A stretch of DNA of 64,000 nt from contig JADGJT010000056.1 of assembly GCA_027604005.1 (NCBI GenBank), positions 19,809 through 83,808 of the forward strand, given 5' to 3'. The notes under the pieces are model-generated. The model searched no databases. It had not been told where the DNA came from and was given only the letters and a program-made list of their open reading frames with translations. Every line of letters begins with the position of its first letter. The stretch's first letter is position 1. Source of the stretch: Dinochytrium kinnereticum. Taxonomy: Eukaryota > Chytridiomycota > Chytridiomycetes > Chytridiales > Chytridiaceae. Both the position numbers and the translations under genes were made by a program. This document shows positions 46,102 through 58,476 of this stretch, piece by piece.

Positions 46102-49100
46102 ATGGTCCTCTTTACAGTCCTCAATAGTGGAGAGGAACAGAAAAGCCAGGAAACGCTTCCAAAATATGATGTATTGAAGTATTTTGCACGATTTAATCTA
46201 AATAAGCAGATTGTTGAGATATACAATGTTGCTTTACAGAACCACAAGCATGGATTGCTCAAGGAGGCAGCAGAAGGCTACAGACGTTTATTGAAACTGC
46301 CGGCCTTTCAGAAAAGGCCATTAAAGGTTTCATATTTATATCTTACCTAGTGCTTATTTAAAAGAGCGCGGATGCAAATTCTTCCCAGGAACAGCCAATT
46401 TTCCAAGCTACATTGCTGAACTATTCCAGAGTTCTGCGGTGTTTAGGTGACAGAGAAAAGGCAATGACTACTTTAAAGCAGGTTCGTGATTTTCCCGTCT
46501 ACTTCTAATGGTTAAAGGCTCTCCTTCTTCACCCAGAAAATCATGGACTTTGGTTTGAACTAGGGGAGATGTCATTGGCAGAGAACGACATTACATCTGC
46601 AATTCTTTGTCTAGAGCAAAGCCTTTCCAAAGCGACAACCGGCATTGAATTTCGTCGATCATATTCTTTTTTAAGAAATGTAAAGCGTTATTAAATATGA
46701 ACTTAAGATGGTTAACTGGACAAGGCCACGTTGGATTTGGGACTGAAAACAAATTCGGTTTCGGGATCGGATGCTCAGCGCACTCTATATGCAAATATTT
46801 GCGGACGCGGAGAAAAAAAAGGAGTTGATATGAGCCTTTCCACATTAAGTGAGCTTTATATACATCCATGCTTTAACGCTACTAGATGATGTAAAGATTG
46901 AATTGGATTCGGATATGCAGTTGAAAGATCCATCTACTTTTAATCTCTTTACTCTCGAAGTTATCAAATCTCTTCAAAGGTTTGTCTTTTCACGTGCTGT
47001 CCTGTGACTTTAAGTAGGAAGGGGAAGAATTACGATGGCCTTTGTACATCATTTTGCTCATTGAGCTCCGAGGGCGAAAGTCTCCTGGAAGGCATTGGCG
47101 ATAGCTTGTTAAAGGCAAAGCATGCCCCCAGAGCATCTCATATACCTGCGATAGGCGAGGATACAGCGACTGGTACAGAAGAAAGTGTTAAAATCGATAC
47201 AGCCCCTTTACAGGCTGGCCGCAAAAGAAGATCAAGTGGTGATGAAGGAACTTCGGAAACTGTCAGGTATTGTTAGGAAATATTGTAACTAATACGATGA
47301 AGATTTTCAAAGCGACATCAGAAAAAGGCCATACTATCGAACGAAACTGATTCTGTTTTTGATATTGATTTAAAGTCCTTCCTGGATGAGATTCTACCGA
47401 GGGACTATCCTATTACTCACCGTGAAAGTACATTCACTCACGTGAAGGCGCCTGAGAGGGTAGACGGCAACCAAACTTTTCTGGAACGTTTTGAACGATT
47501 AGTAAGTAAAGGGTCAAAGGAACAGCCCAAAAGATCATTGAAAACTAGGTAGAAGATAATATCTGTATGGGTCTAACTGTAGGGAAGAACAGAAACGAAG
47601 TTTTGTCCTAAATCAGCAATAACCTACGAAAACACTGGAGTGAAAAGTTCTATTCTAAATACTGTGGATTTATTCCAAAAGTTTATTTTTTCGACTTTCG
47701 GTAGCCCCATGGAATTCTCAGAGTCGCATCGACAATTCATACTTACGATCTTACTGGAGATGGAAAACCTCACCGTATTCGATATAAATTACTCATACGA
47801 GGAAGGCTATAATCTGAATGTAAGCCATCGTCAAGTGAGATGCTAATCCATAAGGTTATTTTGAGCGTATCCGAATTTCTTTTTGGATGTATGGCTCATA
47901 TGGAAGACGAGACGGAGAAGATAGGCAAAGTCTTTAATAATTGGTGGTCTCTCTTCAATAAGCTTTCAATTGCACAGCAGTCATACGCTCAACTAAGCTT
48001 TGATTTATTGCTAAGGTGGGCCTTAGTTAGTTTCCGTCGTAACCTACTCCCCCAGAAAACTGTTTCTTCAAGGGCGCGTTTTGGAACTTGCCCAGCCAGA
48101 AGCCGCCCTTCTCTCTTATCACCTTTGCCTGCAAGTTATTCACACGTTAGAGGAAGGGAGTTTTATGAAGCCTGGGACTCGGAACTCTTTTAGGTGAGTT
48201 TCACTGGAAACAAACTAGAGGATTATTCTAATTTTTCATGTCTACGATTCATCAGCCTTATCAATGAAAGTATTATAAACGATCGGATTACCGTTATCGA
48301 TTGTAAACGTTACATAACAGAGACAATTGAAAGTTTTGAATCCGGGGATTATCAGGGAGTTCTATCAAGCCTATGGCCTCTATTTTTCAGGAATAAGGAG
48401 TTACATCTTACGGAAGAAAATTCAGGCCTGGGAGTACATTTTTTTAGAATTGGACGAAAATACATATGCGAAGAAGCTAGTCCTTCAGAAAGGCATCGAG
48501 TATTAGATGTGCTCGTCGATGTATGATAGACCTTTATATGGACGCTTAATGTCTTTTAAGGTAGCGACGCGATGCGGTTCTCGATACGAGCTATTTAGCT
48601 GTATAGCCAAGACCATTACCGTGCTGACACAAGACTTTTTCTACTTCCCCCTTTCGGTTGCTATGAAAAAGGTTTGATAAACGAATTTTTTGAGCTTATT
48701 ACTTGAATAGATCTCCAATGTGCTGTTCAAACTGATCGTATTCCTAATGGATAACGAAGAATCAAATATCCTCTATCGTTTATTTATGAAAAACATTATG
48801 TGGTTACCTTAACTCGCCGCTTTACATTACCTGGAAATTCTTCCATCAGCAGGCGATTGTATAGGGGCTGTCTTGAAGGAAAGTTTTTATTACGAGACTG
48901 GATCAGAGGATTTAAAAAGTCAATTTATTTCTGCTATATTTATGATCATTCGAATGGCCTGGGTCGTAATGCAGGACCTTTCCAACAATCCCAAACTCCC
49001 TAGAAGAGATCCAATGATTTTTTCAGTGCGGTCATGGTCCGCTTTTTTACTCATATATTATCTCTTAGTCTCATCACAAGGGGGAGGTTGGGATTTTTTG

Positions 49101-51891
49101 GATAAGACTAACAATCTAGATGTTGTTGAAATCGCTGAGAAATTCCAACGCCTTTCTAATGTTTCTCATGGCCTTCTTGGGGATATATCTGCCTGTACCG
49201 AGGACGATGGTATATGATGAATGAAGCGTCTTTTACTTAAGTTGTTCAAAGGCATTTTTCTTAAAATTATCCTTCGGTACTTGTCAAAACTGCCGGGTGG
49301 CGAGTCTAGTTCCGAAGTCTACCAATGTTATTGCTGCTTGTATGGCCTTATCATCCGGGTATGAAAAAATATGAAGCTTTATCATAATCAGTTAGATTGA
49401 TGGAGAATCTCCGCATGAAACCCACGACGTCCAACGCGTCCAATTCGATAAAAATGCCGCTCGTGGCGTGTTTGCTGTGATCTTAAGGCACGTTAATCAG
49501 AAGCTTTCTCGTGGATATAAAACAGTATCTATGGATTTGCGTGACTGCGTCGACAGAATCTCGGAGTTTTTCAAAGAGCCACCGTGGGAACAAAGTATGT
49601 TATTCAAGTGGTATTCGACTTCTGATTTGTTTAAGAGCTTGTTGCGTATAATAAGGAAGTAATCGATATCTACCTACAATCCGACATTACATTTAATTAT
49701 GTCTATCCATATCTGAAGTCCAAAGCTGCTTATGTAGAAAAGCCTTTGGCAAGTGGAGAGGATGGTAGACTATATTTTGGGAATGATTTGTTTATTAATT
49801 GTGTTGTTAAGATATATACTTAGAAATCTTCAATCTTCGTGCTAAAATTTCGCTATCCGCCCATAAGCAAAAATCGTCAGTAATCAGGACATGGAAGATG
49901 TTTGAGATGTTAGAGGTAAATCACAAATAACCAACTTATCCTAAAACCAGTGTAGGGAGTTGTTCGGGATCTAAAGGTTCTACTTTTAATTGTGCGCTCT
50001 TCTTAATACCTTAGTTCAATCTGTATTTAAACTGCTCAAAAATGGATTCATGGTTTCAGCTAGGACAGGTCTTCGGCGCACTCTCTAATGAGTATCTAAG
50101 TTGGAGTGCCAGTGAGATCATGAGTAGCTTTTCTAAAATCAGGAATTATCAGAAGGTTTCTTTTCACGTCTATTGTATCTAATCGAAAGAATGCATATCA
50201 CTGCTTTGCCCAAGTTTTTATTATACTTAGCGAAAGCCTAGCTTCAGGCCATGACATCAAGCATGATTTTGCTGGCGCCTTCTGGAGTGCTTTTGGGCAA
50301 CTTTGCTACTCGATTATTATGAAACCAATGCTGGCTGCTGCCCTTAAAGAAACGAAGCCAAACAGTCTGGCTCTATGGAATAAGCGCTACAGAGATTTAT
50401 CTGGGGATGAGTACGGCGATGGGTGCGATAAGAAACTTGTGCTATTAAAGATTGCACATATGTGCTTTCTTCAGGCTATGAAAGTAGAGCGGGCCAACTG
50501 GCAATATCCATATATGCTTGCAAAGATAAAGGAGAAACTGGATAGGAATAATTACAAGGTCTGCCTCCGTCCGTAGCTACCTAATTACCTACTCTATTTC
50601 TTTTCTTTTAAGGGTATTGCTAGATTGTACAAAAGGGCTATTGCGTTGGCGCCTGTTAACTGGACAACAAAAGAGCAGGAGATTATTCTTGATCCACGTT
50701 ATGGCCTTATATCATATCTTTCTAAGCAGCTATTCTCAGGGCGTATTCAGGTAAGATAACTGAGTTTTTGCACATTAATATTTTAGGCAAAAGATGTTCA
50801 AGACGTTTTCAAGAACATTAGGAGCGTCGATGCAACTCAAAGCAAAGAGCCGGTCAACGAAGATTCTTGCACCAGTTTAAGTGTAGATTCGACAGCATCG
50901 ACTGAGAGCATCTTTCAACTACTTGTGGGGGAGCTCCAATCTATCAAGGCAGTTGATAAAAAAAGATGGCATCACAAGCCCTACTGGAGGGTACTCTCTC
51001 TTCCCATTCAACGTCTAATTTTCAGCACACTTGGATACTCTGGAAGTATTTTAAAGATCCACAAGCTGCAAAGACAGAGCTTCTTTCACTTTTTCATTTT
51101 AAATCAACGTCAAAATCATTTGTTAACTTCTGGCGCCCGGAATTTGAACGGTAAGGTCTAATGGGAAAACTGAAGTTAATTATAGATAGGCCAGGCAAGC
51201 ACTTCGTATATGTGCATAAATACGCTTGTGCTTTGATTGATCTGTTGTCAGAAACATCGGATTTAGAAAACATTGTTGTCTTGCTCAAAAAGATTAAGCG
51301 ACCAGATGATGTTCTCCTCTATCCCTTAGAAATATGGAAAAAAGGTTCATACATTCTTTTTCGGCTTCTAATACGGAAAAGCAATTCAAGCTTTCAGAGA
51401 TATTGTCACGCATAGAGCTGATATCACTCAATACTGGAGCAACTTCTCTAAAGGAATGACTATTGCTGAACTGCAAATGATTTCAAAGGAGATTGAGAAG
51501 AGGTTCACATCTGGTAGTGCTCCAGAGACAGAAACGACGATGTTGTTGTTGCATTTAATAGCGGTAAAAAAGCTGTATGATGAGGATGAAGATAACAACT
51601 GGGTAAGGCACTTGATGGTGTAAAGTAATAAGATATTTCAAGCTGGATGAAATGATTGCAGGATGCTATGCGAAAATATGCATTCAGACCATGCCAGAGA
51701 CCTTCAAATCGGAAGAAAGGGAGAATGTGGATAGCGCACTTGTACTTGCAGTCGGGAAGAAGGCTCTGGCGCTTTCCAAGATGAAAACAGCCAAGAGCAA
51801 ATTCGGTAATGACGACCAAGAGCCCTCGAATGCATCAGTATGTTCTCAATCCCAAGACGTTGATGTGTCGGATGCCATTATCTCAATTTGA
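46102..51891 (+). CDS. HIR3: HIR3/CABIN1, TPR scaffold of the HIR histone chaperone complex
   Basis: This is the longest gene of the window, about 25 exons and 1500-1600 residues, with introns near 40-60 nt. The start MVLFTVLNSGEEQKSQETLP, then IVEIYNVALQNHKHGLLKEA and AAEGYRRLLKLPAF, matches the N-terminal TPRs of Hir3/CABIN1. LHPENHGLWFELGEMSLAEN gives another TPR. Later blocks are typical: VYQCYCCLYGLII, IGRKYICEEASPSERHRVLD, QAMKVERANWQYPYMLAKIK, GIARLYKRAIALAPVNW and KKRWHHKPYWR. The C-terminus is Ser/Lys-rich. In the HIR complex it bridges Hir1/Hir2 and deposits H3-H4 independently of replication. Exons around 46860-47000 and 48540-48830 are only roughly placed. Confidence 0.85.
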
Positions 51892-51935
51892 GTGCCTTCA
51901 ATCGATCCCGTAACTTTTGGCGATCCTCTAACAAT

Positions 51936-53090
51936 TTAATGATATGGGATTCCTTTGAACATAAATGTCAACTTGAAGAAAATGCATTTGACTAGTACTT
52001 TTTCGTAAACTAAAACCACATTGGCAAAATAAACAGAAACGAATATCCCGCCGAACAAAGCTCCTGCTAGAGATAATCTCTTCATCGTCAAAACTTTTTT
52101 GTTGGAAAAAACTTGTGAGTAATGTTTCTCAGGTGGAGTGGTGAGCACTGCAATGATCGCAGAGAAATGCTGCGGATTTTCGACACTTTCGAACTGTCGA
52201 ATAGTAAGAAATCTGGCCATGCACTCTGCCACCAGATCATGGAAGTTGGGCTGGACTGAATAGAGATATGAAAGGCATTTGAGCATTTATCGACCAAAGA
52301 GTTTCGCAAGCTTCTGAATCAGCTCGTCACAGTCTATATTTTACTATAGCATGCAATTGGATTTTGACTTCGCTTAGCCGTTCCGTATTTATCTACCTTA
52401 AAAAAACGAACATGAAGTACTGGAAAAAGCGATCAAAATCCTAGTCTGATGGCAAAAATTAGCGATGCCAGCCGACAAGTGCTGTATGAGATGCAAATGC
52501 TTCGACCAAGAAAACAAGGCATGGTCACTAGCTTGAGCTCATTGATAAGTTCAGTAGTGTTGATCAGCTGTCAACATTCTTTGCAAGGGCTCGCCGCTGC
52601 TGCGTTAACTTCAATATCTCAATTAAGTCATCGCAGAATCTTAAGTCGGTGATCCAAGCGCTGATGTTAAAATCAAGCGTCAATCCGATAATGAAAATAA
52701 TGGCAGGTTAATGTTTTCCATAGTTTGCTCGGATGGGAAGAGATTCGGATTCCTAGGGTTGCTTCTAACTGTAACAAGCGTCTGCGTCATGATCTCCTGT
52801 CACCTGTGTTCTCAGTGGCCGTTGTTTTAATGGGCCTTTTGTTGCTAGAATCAAATTTTTTTCATTCTAGAAATGCCAAACCCGAGGGCTGTCCAAAAGC
52901 GTATTGACTTACATGCGGTTGTTTTTGGCTTCAGGCAACGCTCTAATCTCTTTAGAATAACATCAACAAGAGAGGAAATGTGAAGCAAACTCTCGTAGGC
53001 TGATTTCAAATTTTCAATTTGACCAGTGGCAGAGAAAAGAACCCACGAAGTCAGCGACAGGACCCATTGTTCTGGGAGTGCTTCTTTTCA
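51936..53090 (-). CDS. Unresolved multi-exon gene with a C-terminal membrane segment (model incomplete)
   Basis: At least six minus-strand fragments look coding and are separated by 40-60 nt introns: EALPEQWVLSLTSWVLFSAT and SSLVDVILKRLERCLKPKT near 53070-52910; STKGPLKQRPLRTQ near 52840; LEATLGIRISSHPSKLWKTL near 52760; FCDDLIEILKLTQQRRALAK near 52640; LINTTELINELKLVTMPCFL near 52560; DCDELIQKLAKLF spliced to VQPNFHDLVAECMARFLTIR near 52330-52200. The last exon has TTPPEKHYSQVF and one hydrophobic helix (LSLAGALFGGIFVSVYFANV). The block around LINELKLVTMPC faintly recalls Pex3, but Pex3 has its membrane anchor at the N-terminus, so that assignment fails. Start codon and family are unknown. 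Confidence 0.5.
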
Positions 53091-53352
53091 TTTTGCTTGG
53101 GGGAGGTAAAATTATAATGCAGTAGCATAGTATTGAATCCCGTTCGTTTATTCAGCTATCTTTGAACTCTTCTCTTCAAGAAAGCTCAAGTAAGGCCGAC
53201 AAGTTCCGGGATTGAAGGGATGAATATGTAGTGACGAAGACAGTTATAATAAACTTCATTTATTAAAGAGGTCACTTTCGCCGCCACTCGAAATACAACT
53301 TTATAAAAACAACACTGAACAGCAATGAAAACTATCGAGCAAAATCCAGTAA

Positions 53353-55311
53353 CTACCGAACAGCAACAATGTCGTCTTGGGACATATTAGCCTTTAATGG
53401 TGAAATGATGACATACCTATTTTCATGATCAACTTAACAGTTTCCGCTGCGAGCTCAATCGCGCTGGTCGATACCAACAAAGGCTGGACAACATTCTCCT
53501 CCAAGATATTGCTGATAGTTCCCTGGTAAGAGGTCAGAAACAGGCTACTACCGAACACTTCTTACTTTGCGGACATTAATACCTGCTGTCTTTTCCCCAA
53601 ACGCGTGACGGTTGCGCAACTCTGTCACGATAGCGATCGGGTTCAGACCAGCATTTTCGGCAAGCGTGATAGGGATCACTTCCAAAGCCTCAGCAAAGGC
53701 CTGGAAACAATATGCCTCCATTCCTTTCAAGGATTTGGCGAATTCGCTTAGACGCTGAGAAACCTCAATCTCAGGGGCACCACCACCAGCGATTAAGGCC
53801 TTTCTCTTTACCAAACATCTGATAACACAGAGGGCGTCATGCAGGGATCTCTCCGCCTCTTCCAGAACCAGATGATTCGCACCGTGAATAAGGACAGACA
53901 CGGTCCGACCAGAGTGCTTAACGCCCAAAAACTTCACGACTTTAGCTCCGGCCGACTCAACTTCTTCGACAGAGTCAGCATAGCCCAATTTATCTTCGGT
54001 AAAAGAATCTACATCTGCGATAGGCTTGCACCCAGTGGACTAAATGCAGTAATTAGCTAAAACTAGGCCAAGAAAGGACACCTTGCAAATAAACTCCACT
54101 TCATCCCTTTCAATATCCTTTATAACAAGAATTTTCAATTTTGCCAGGAAGTGAAGGGAAAGATCATTCACTGCATCCCGAAGAATCGACTTCTGAATCA
54201 AGACGACATTGCATCCGGACTTCTTAATCTTCTTGCACATATTCAGCAAGTATTGTCGCTCTTCCTTAAGAATTTTGTCCATCTGCCGGTAATCATTGAC
54301 GATAATTTGATTCTCCATCTGGTAAAGATTGTGAGACTAAGCTTAACACAATGAAACACACATCAGGCTTCGGGGGAGAAAGTTGGAACTGGATTAAGCC
54401 AATCTTCGCCTTTTCAATGCGAGTCGGGCCACCCGCACTCTTTATGACACTCTGAGTGAGCACAAGTCCGTCCACCAGTTCAGTATCATCGATAGTGCCT
54501 CCGACTTTTTTGACCAAGCGAATGTTCTTCAAGTCCACGTTCGTTGCGGTCGCCGGATCAATAACCCTCAGAACCGCATCAACCGCAATGGGCGAAAGGA
54601 GGCTGGAATATTGCGAGACAATCTGTGGGCTTAGTGACTGAATGCTCAAGAATCAAACCTTCGAGTTCAAGGATGTGGTGGCACTTTTCAGGAGGGATTC
54701 GCGGTCATTCAGCGCAATTACAACGGACATATCAGTAAGGTACTCTGTAGCCTTGGCTGAAGCTCTCTGGAAAGCTTCTGCAATCGTTGTGGGGTGGATT
54801 CCTATAAGGTCGAATTAAAAATGACAAGCACTAAAACCTAACCCTTCTCGAGAAGCTTCTCAGCAGCCCTCAAAAGACTTCCAGCCAAAACGACAACAGA
54901 TGTCGTGCCGTCTCCAGCTTCAACATCCTGAGCAGCAGACAGCTCGACCAACTGGAAAATGTTAAGGGAGCTATTCAAATGAAACACTTACCATCTTTGC
55001 CGCCGGATGGAGAACAGACATCTGCGCAAGGATGGTGGCACCGTCATTCGTGATAACGACCTCTCCACCTCCAGATTGGATCTGAAGTCTGGTTTAAGCA
55101 AGCGTTTAATTGAAGTGGCGGCTCCTCACCATTTTGTCCATGCCTCTCGGACCCAAACTCGTGCGGACAGCATCAGCGACAGCTGAATGTAATTTTAAAG
55201 AATAGTTTACAGGGCGCGCTTACCCTTCCCAGCTACAATGTTGCTGTTTCTCACTTCAGCAGGCTTCTCCTTTTCCTGGAATGCACGGGTCTTCGTCGGT
55301 GCTGAGCTCAT
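53353..55311 (-). CDS. CCT4: T-complex protein 1 subunit delta (CCT4)
   Basis: About ten exons give roughly 525 residues. It begins [20 protein letters not shown] then [67 protein letters not shown] (the ATPase GDGTT motif), then [17 protein letters not shown]. The apical and lower domains contain [20 protein letters not shown] and [20 protein letters not shown], and the end is [20 protein letters not shown], then [19 protein letters not shown]4 is one of eight paralogous subunits of the cytosolic chaperonin that folds actin and tubulin; the delta assignment rests on the N-terminal and [13 protein letters not shown] stretches. Introns are mostly 40-50 nt. Confidence 0.93.
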
Positions 55312-55392
55312 ACCTGCTTGAAAAAACAATTTTTGGGTGCTGAATTTATTTTTCTTTTTTTGACTTTGACTTGTTCGGAATTTCAAAACCTC

Positions 55393-57719
55393 TCAATCGA
55401 CCTTAATTGATGCAAAGATTTTGCGGACAAAAATTAAGCTTGCGACATATCCAACCGACCCAGTCAAGATAGCAAAAAGGGATGAAATCACAAAAGACCA
55501 CCCGAAGTAAAGCATCGTTGAGGGGAAGTTGTCCACCTGGGTTAATCATCAGATTTATGTTAGCGTGATTATTACCTTCAATCGGCGGAAGAAATAAATG
55601 GCGGAATAAATAAAAACATAGAGGCCTGATGCTCCACTCGTTCCAAAAGCTCTCCAATGCCACCTCCAATCCTAAAGAATATTAGGCATACAATCTTAAT
55701 TCTATTTCACCTCTGAGCATAAGTGGAAATAGCACAAAAGAACAGAAACCTCCGCACAAGTAACGATCAGAATTACAAAAACCAAAAAAAGGAAACCGAA
55801 AATATAGTAGATCTTATGGAACCAGATTGAGTTCATAATGACCCAAAGCTCAATAAAGATTGCGCCAAACGGAAGGATACCGCCGATAAGCGCAGAGACC
55901 CAAGCATTCAAGTAGAGAGGCTAGCATTGTGGAAAGACATATTAGAGAAAAACGAAAGAAAAGAAAAAAGGATGCCAGAGACTTTCGACTCATTCAAAAG
56001 AGAGATTCTACACAATACAATAGAGACAAGATATGACGAGAGAGAGAAAAGAATTACCTGTACAGGCACCTGACGCGGAATTTGATTGGTTTTAACAGGA
56101 TTCTCAATCTTAGGATGCTTCAACCCGAAGTATGCCCCGATCACACAAAGAGGGGCAGAGATCACGAACCATAATAGTATCACGACAAGCATCGTCCCAA
56201 AAGGCACAGCTGCGGAAGACTGCGCGGCAACAAGGAAGAAGTTCAGAATCAGAAAGAGAATAAAAACTGATCTATAAAAATTAACAAACGTTTTTTTTGC
56301 CAAAAAAAAATACCCAGGGACTAAGGTTGCCGTAAGTAAAACATTTATCTTCCAAGCCTCTCCATTTAACATTTTATACATCCTAGACGATACGTAGCCT
56401 GCTATTCCTGCGAAGCTCATGTAAAAGATGAGTATCATTGTGCCTAAAGCCCCTCGACTGGAAGGCGACAAGAATCCCAAAACTGCGAATCCTACAATGG
56501 CTTAACGGTAACTTCATTGAGTTGCTTACCTAAAGTGACAGCGCTCATTGCCAAAAGTTGGGCACCATTGCCAAGGAGAACCGACAAAATCATAGGGCTG
56601 GACGGTGTACGGAAAACATCAGCATGGACCAGCTTCCATCCAAAGTCTTCCTGGCCAACATCTTCATCAATAAAACTATTGTATCTCGAGATATCCTTGT
56701 GCAGTGCTCTAAGCAGAATCATAGCGATCATGCCAGTAAGCATAAGCACAATTACAATAGAATTTATAATGCTAAACCAATGAATTTGAGGATCGGCTAC
56801 ATGAAGGTATTTGTCCCAGCGAGTGCCCCATGAAACTTTTGAGTACTAAACAGTTACTTAGCGAAGTCGATCTCTGCTTGCAATAACTTACAACCCATTC
56901 GACATTGTAGGTGAACTGAACCTGATTGTCGCCCTTCTCGAACAGGGCAAGACGACCCGCATCAGCGAAAGAACATCCATTGTCCCTATTCGCACCGAAC
57001 TCCACACTTTTTGGAGTGACCAAAACCCCAACAATCCGGTAAAGTGGTGACGAGCTTTCATATGAAGATCGGCTCTTGTGATATTCAATCTGAATATTGA
57101 AGTGGTTGTAGAGGAAGGTTGTATTGCCTTCTTCGAATCCAAGTCGGAATCCGATGCTGTACACGCCATCAGCAAGGTGAGCCGCAGGTAATCCATCAAT
57201 AATCCTGAAATATTAGTTTTGTACAGTATAACCACGCAAACCAGCTATTTTCATAATGCTCGAATATCCTAAAATGGCAAGTTCAGCAAAAAACAAAAAG
57301 GAGACATCCGCACCGTGCGTTTATGAATGAGGCATCCTCGCCTGGAATTGTGGCTTTGCAAAGATCCTTGCACGTAGTGTTGACATTCATTTGAAGCTAA
57401 AATGTTAGGGCATTGAGAATCGCAAACTGATTACCTCGAAAGGAGAGTTGAAAAGACGATCTCCGAAAAGGATGCTTCCCAAGCTCTCTTTCTGAGACTC
57501 GATGGTGTCAGGCTTACAGAAGTGAAACTTCTCAAAATAATAGTCATACGACAGCAAGGAATGCGAATCCTCGGATGTGAGCGCATTCACAAACAATTTG
57601 ACTTTATCGCCTTGTGCATAGTTGGTGGGAGCAACGCCAGGCAGATAGAATGTTTGGCTCTGGGGCACCACGACCAACAGACACAACAGCAAATGAAGAT
57701 ACATTTTTCCGTGACACAT
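55393..57719 (-). CDS. Transmembrane-9 superfamily protein (EMP70/TM9SF2-4 type)
   Basis: About twelve exons, roughly 640 residues. A signal peptide (MYLHLLLCLLVVVPQSQ) is followed by FYLPGVAPTNYAQGDKVKLF, the family start, then YYFEKFHFCKPDTIESQKES and LGSILFGDRLFNSPFE. A lumenal domain ends VSWGTRWDKYLHVADPQIHW, leading into nine membrane helices with WKLVHADVFRTPSSPMILSV, LLGNGAQLLAMSAVTL, FGLKHPKIENPVKTNQIPRQ and the WRWHWRAFGTSGASGLYVFI block. The C-terminus KIFASIKVD resembles the usual KxD/E Golgi-retention tail. Members act in Golgi/endosome membrane protein sorting. Start could be 57719 or the second Met (57704). The MAGOH stop is 20 bp upstream. Confidence 0.92.
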
Positions 57720-57738
57720 ATTTTATTATACAATCACC

Positions 57739-58419
57739 CTAAATCGGTTTTATCTGGATGTGTGAAGAAGAGACGATTCGTGAGATACTGGGATACAACC
57801 AGAGCAAGCTACCTTGAAGTGAAGCGCGATCAATGAGAAAACCAGGCATTTTAAATCCTGAATAAGGTAATAAAAGATTCGGAGGCCGTCTGGGTCTTTA
57901 CTTGCTGTGACATCCATCAAAGACCCGATTTTCGCAGTCTTTGCCATTCAATATTCTGCTTTGAAAGAAAAACATTACCGTGAATGAGATGTGTTCATTT
58001 CCCATGACAATCTCGAGCTCCTGCCTGCCGACTCTGTCAGGCATCGGCCATAGCTTGTCATCTTCCCTATTCAAGTGGTTAAACTGAATATCAATGAAAA
58101 AGACCGACTTCATAACTTCACTGTCATCGATTATTCTTTTCAACTCCTTCATTAAGGCAGAGCTGCAATAAACTGCAGACGTTAGAACTTGTTGAAACAC
58201 GGAATCTATTCCACCTTCCTTTCGAATCATCGTGTCGTTCTTGTAATTTGAGTTGTTGGCATAGCGAAGCTTGCCGTCCGGCCTGAATTCGAACTCTAGA
58301 AATTCGTGACCGAACTTGCCCATATGTCCGACACTGCATACATCAATCAGCCGTCAATCTTCAGAGGCATGCCCTTACTAATATCGCACGTAGAAATCGT
58401 CCCCGCTGCTTTGCACCAT
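57739..58419 (-). CDS. MAGOH: MAGOH (mago nashi), exon-junction-complex core
   Basis: Six exons (58419-58379, 58333-58215, 58172-58109, 58066-57979, 57938-57813, 57753-57739) give 150 residues, the normal size. [20 protein letters not shown] is followed by [62 protein letters not shown], then [34 protein letters not shown], and the terminal exon supplies IKPI. With Y14 it locks eIF4A3 on spliced mRNA, so the EJC is present in this intron-rich fungus. Introns are 39-59 nt; in the third, two AG sites compete and only the first (58173) restores the frame. It shares a 57-bp divergent spacer with prohibitin-1. Confidence 0.96.
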
Positions 58420-58476
58420 TTCAAAAAGTTGTTGTATATGTAAAAAAAAATTTAACAAAAACGAAAAAACATCTGC

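Noticed and set aside
52440..52550. Pex3 assignment for the block LINELKLVTMPC
   Set aside because: The similarity is a few residues only. The membrane helix of this gene is C-terminal, whereas Pex3 is anchored at its N-terminus.
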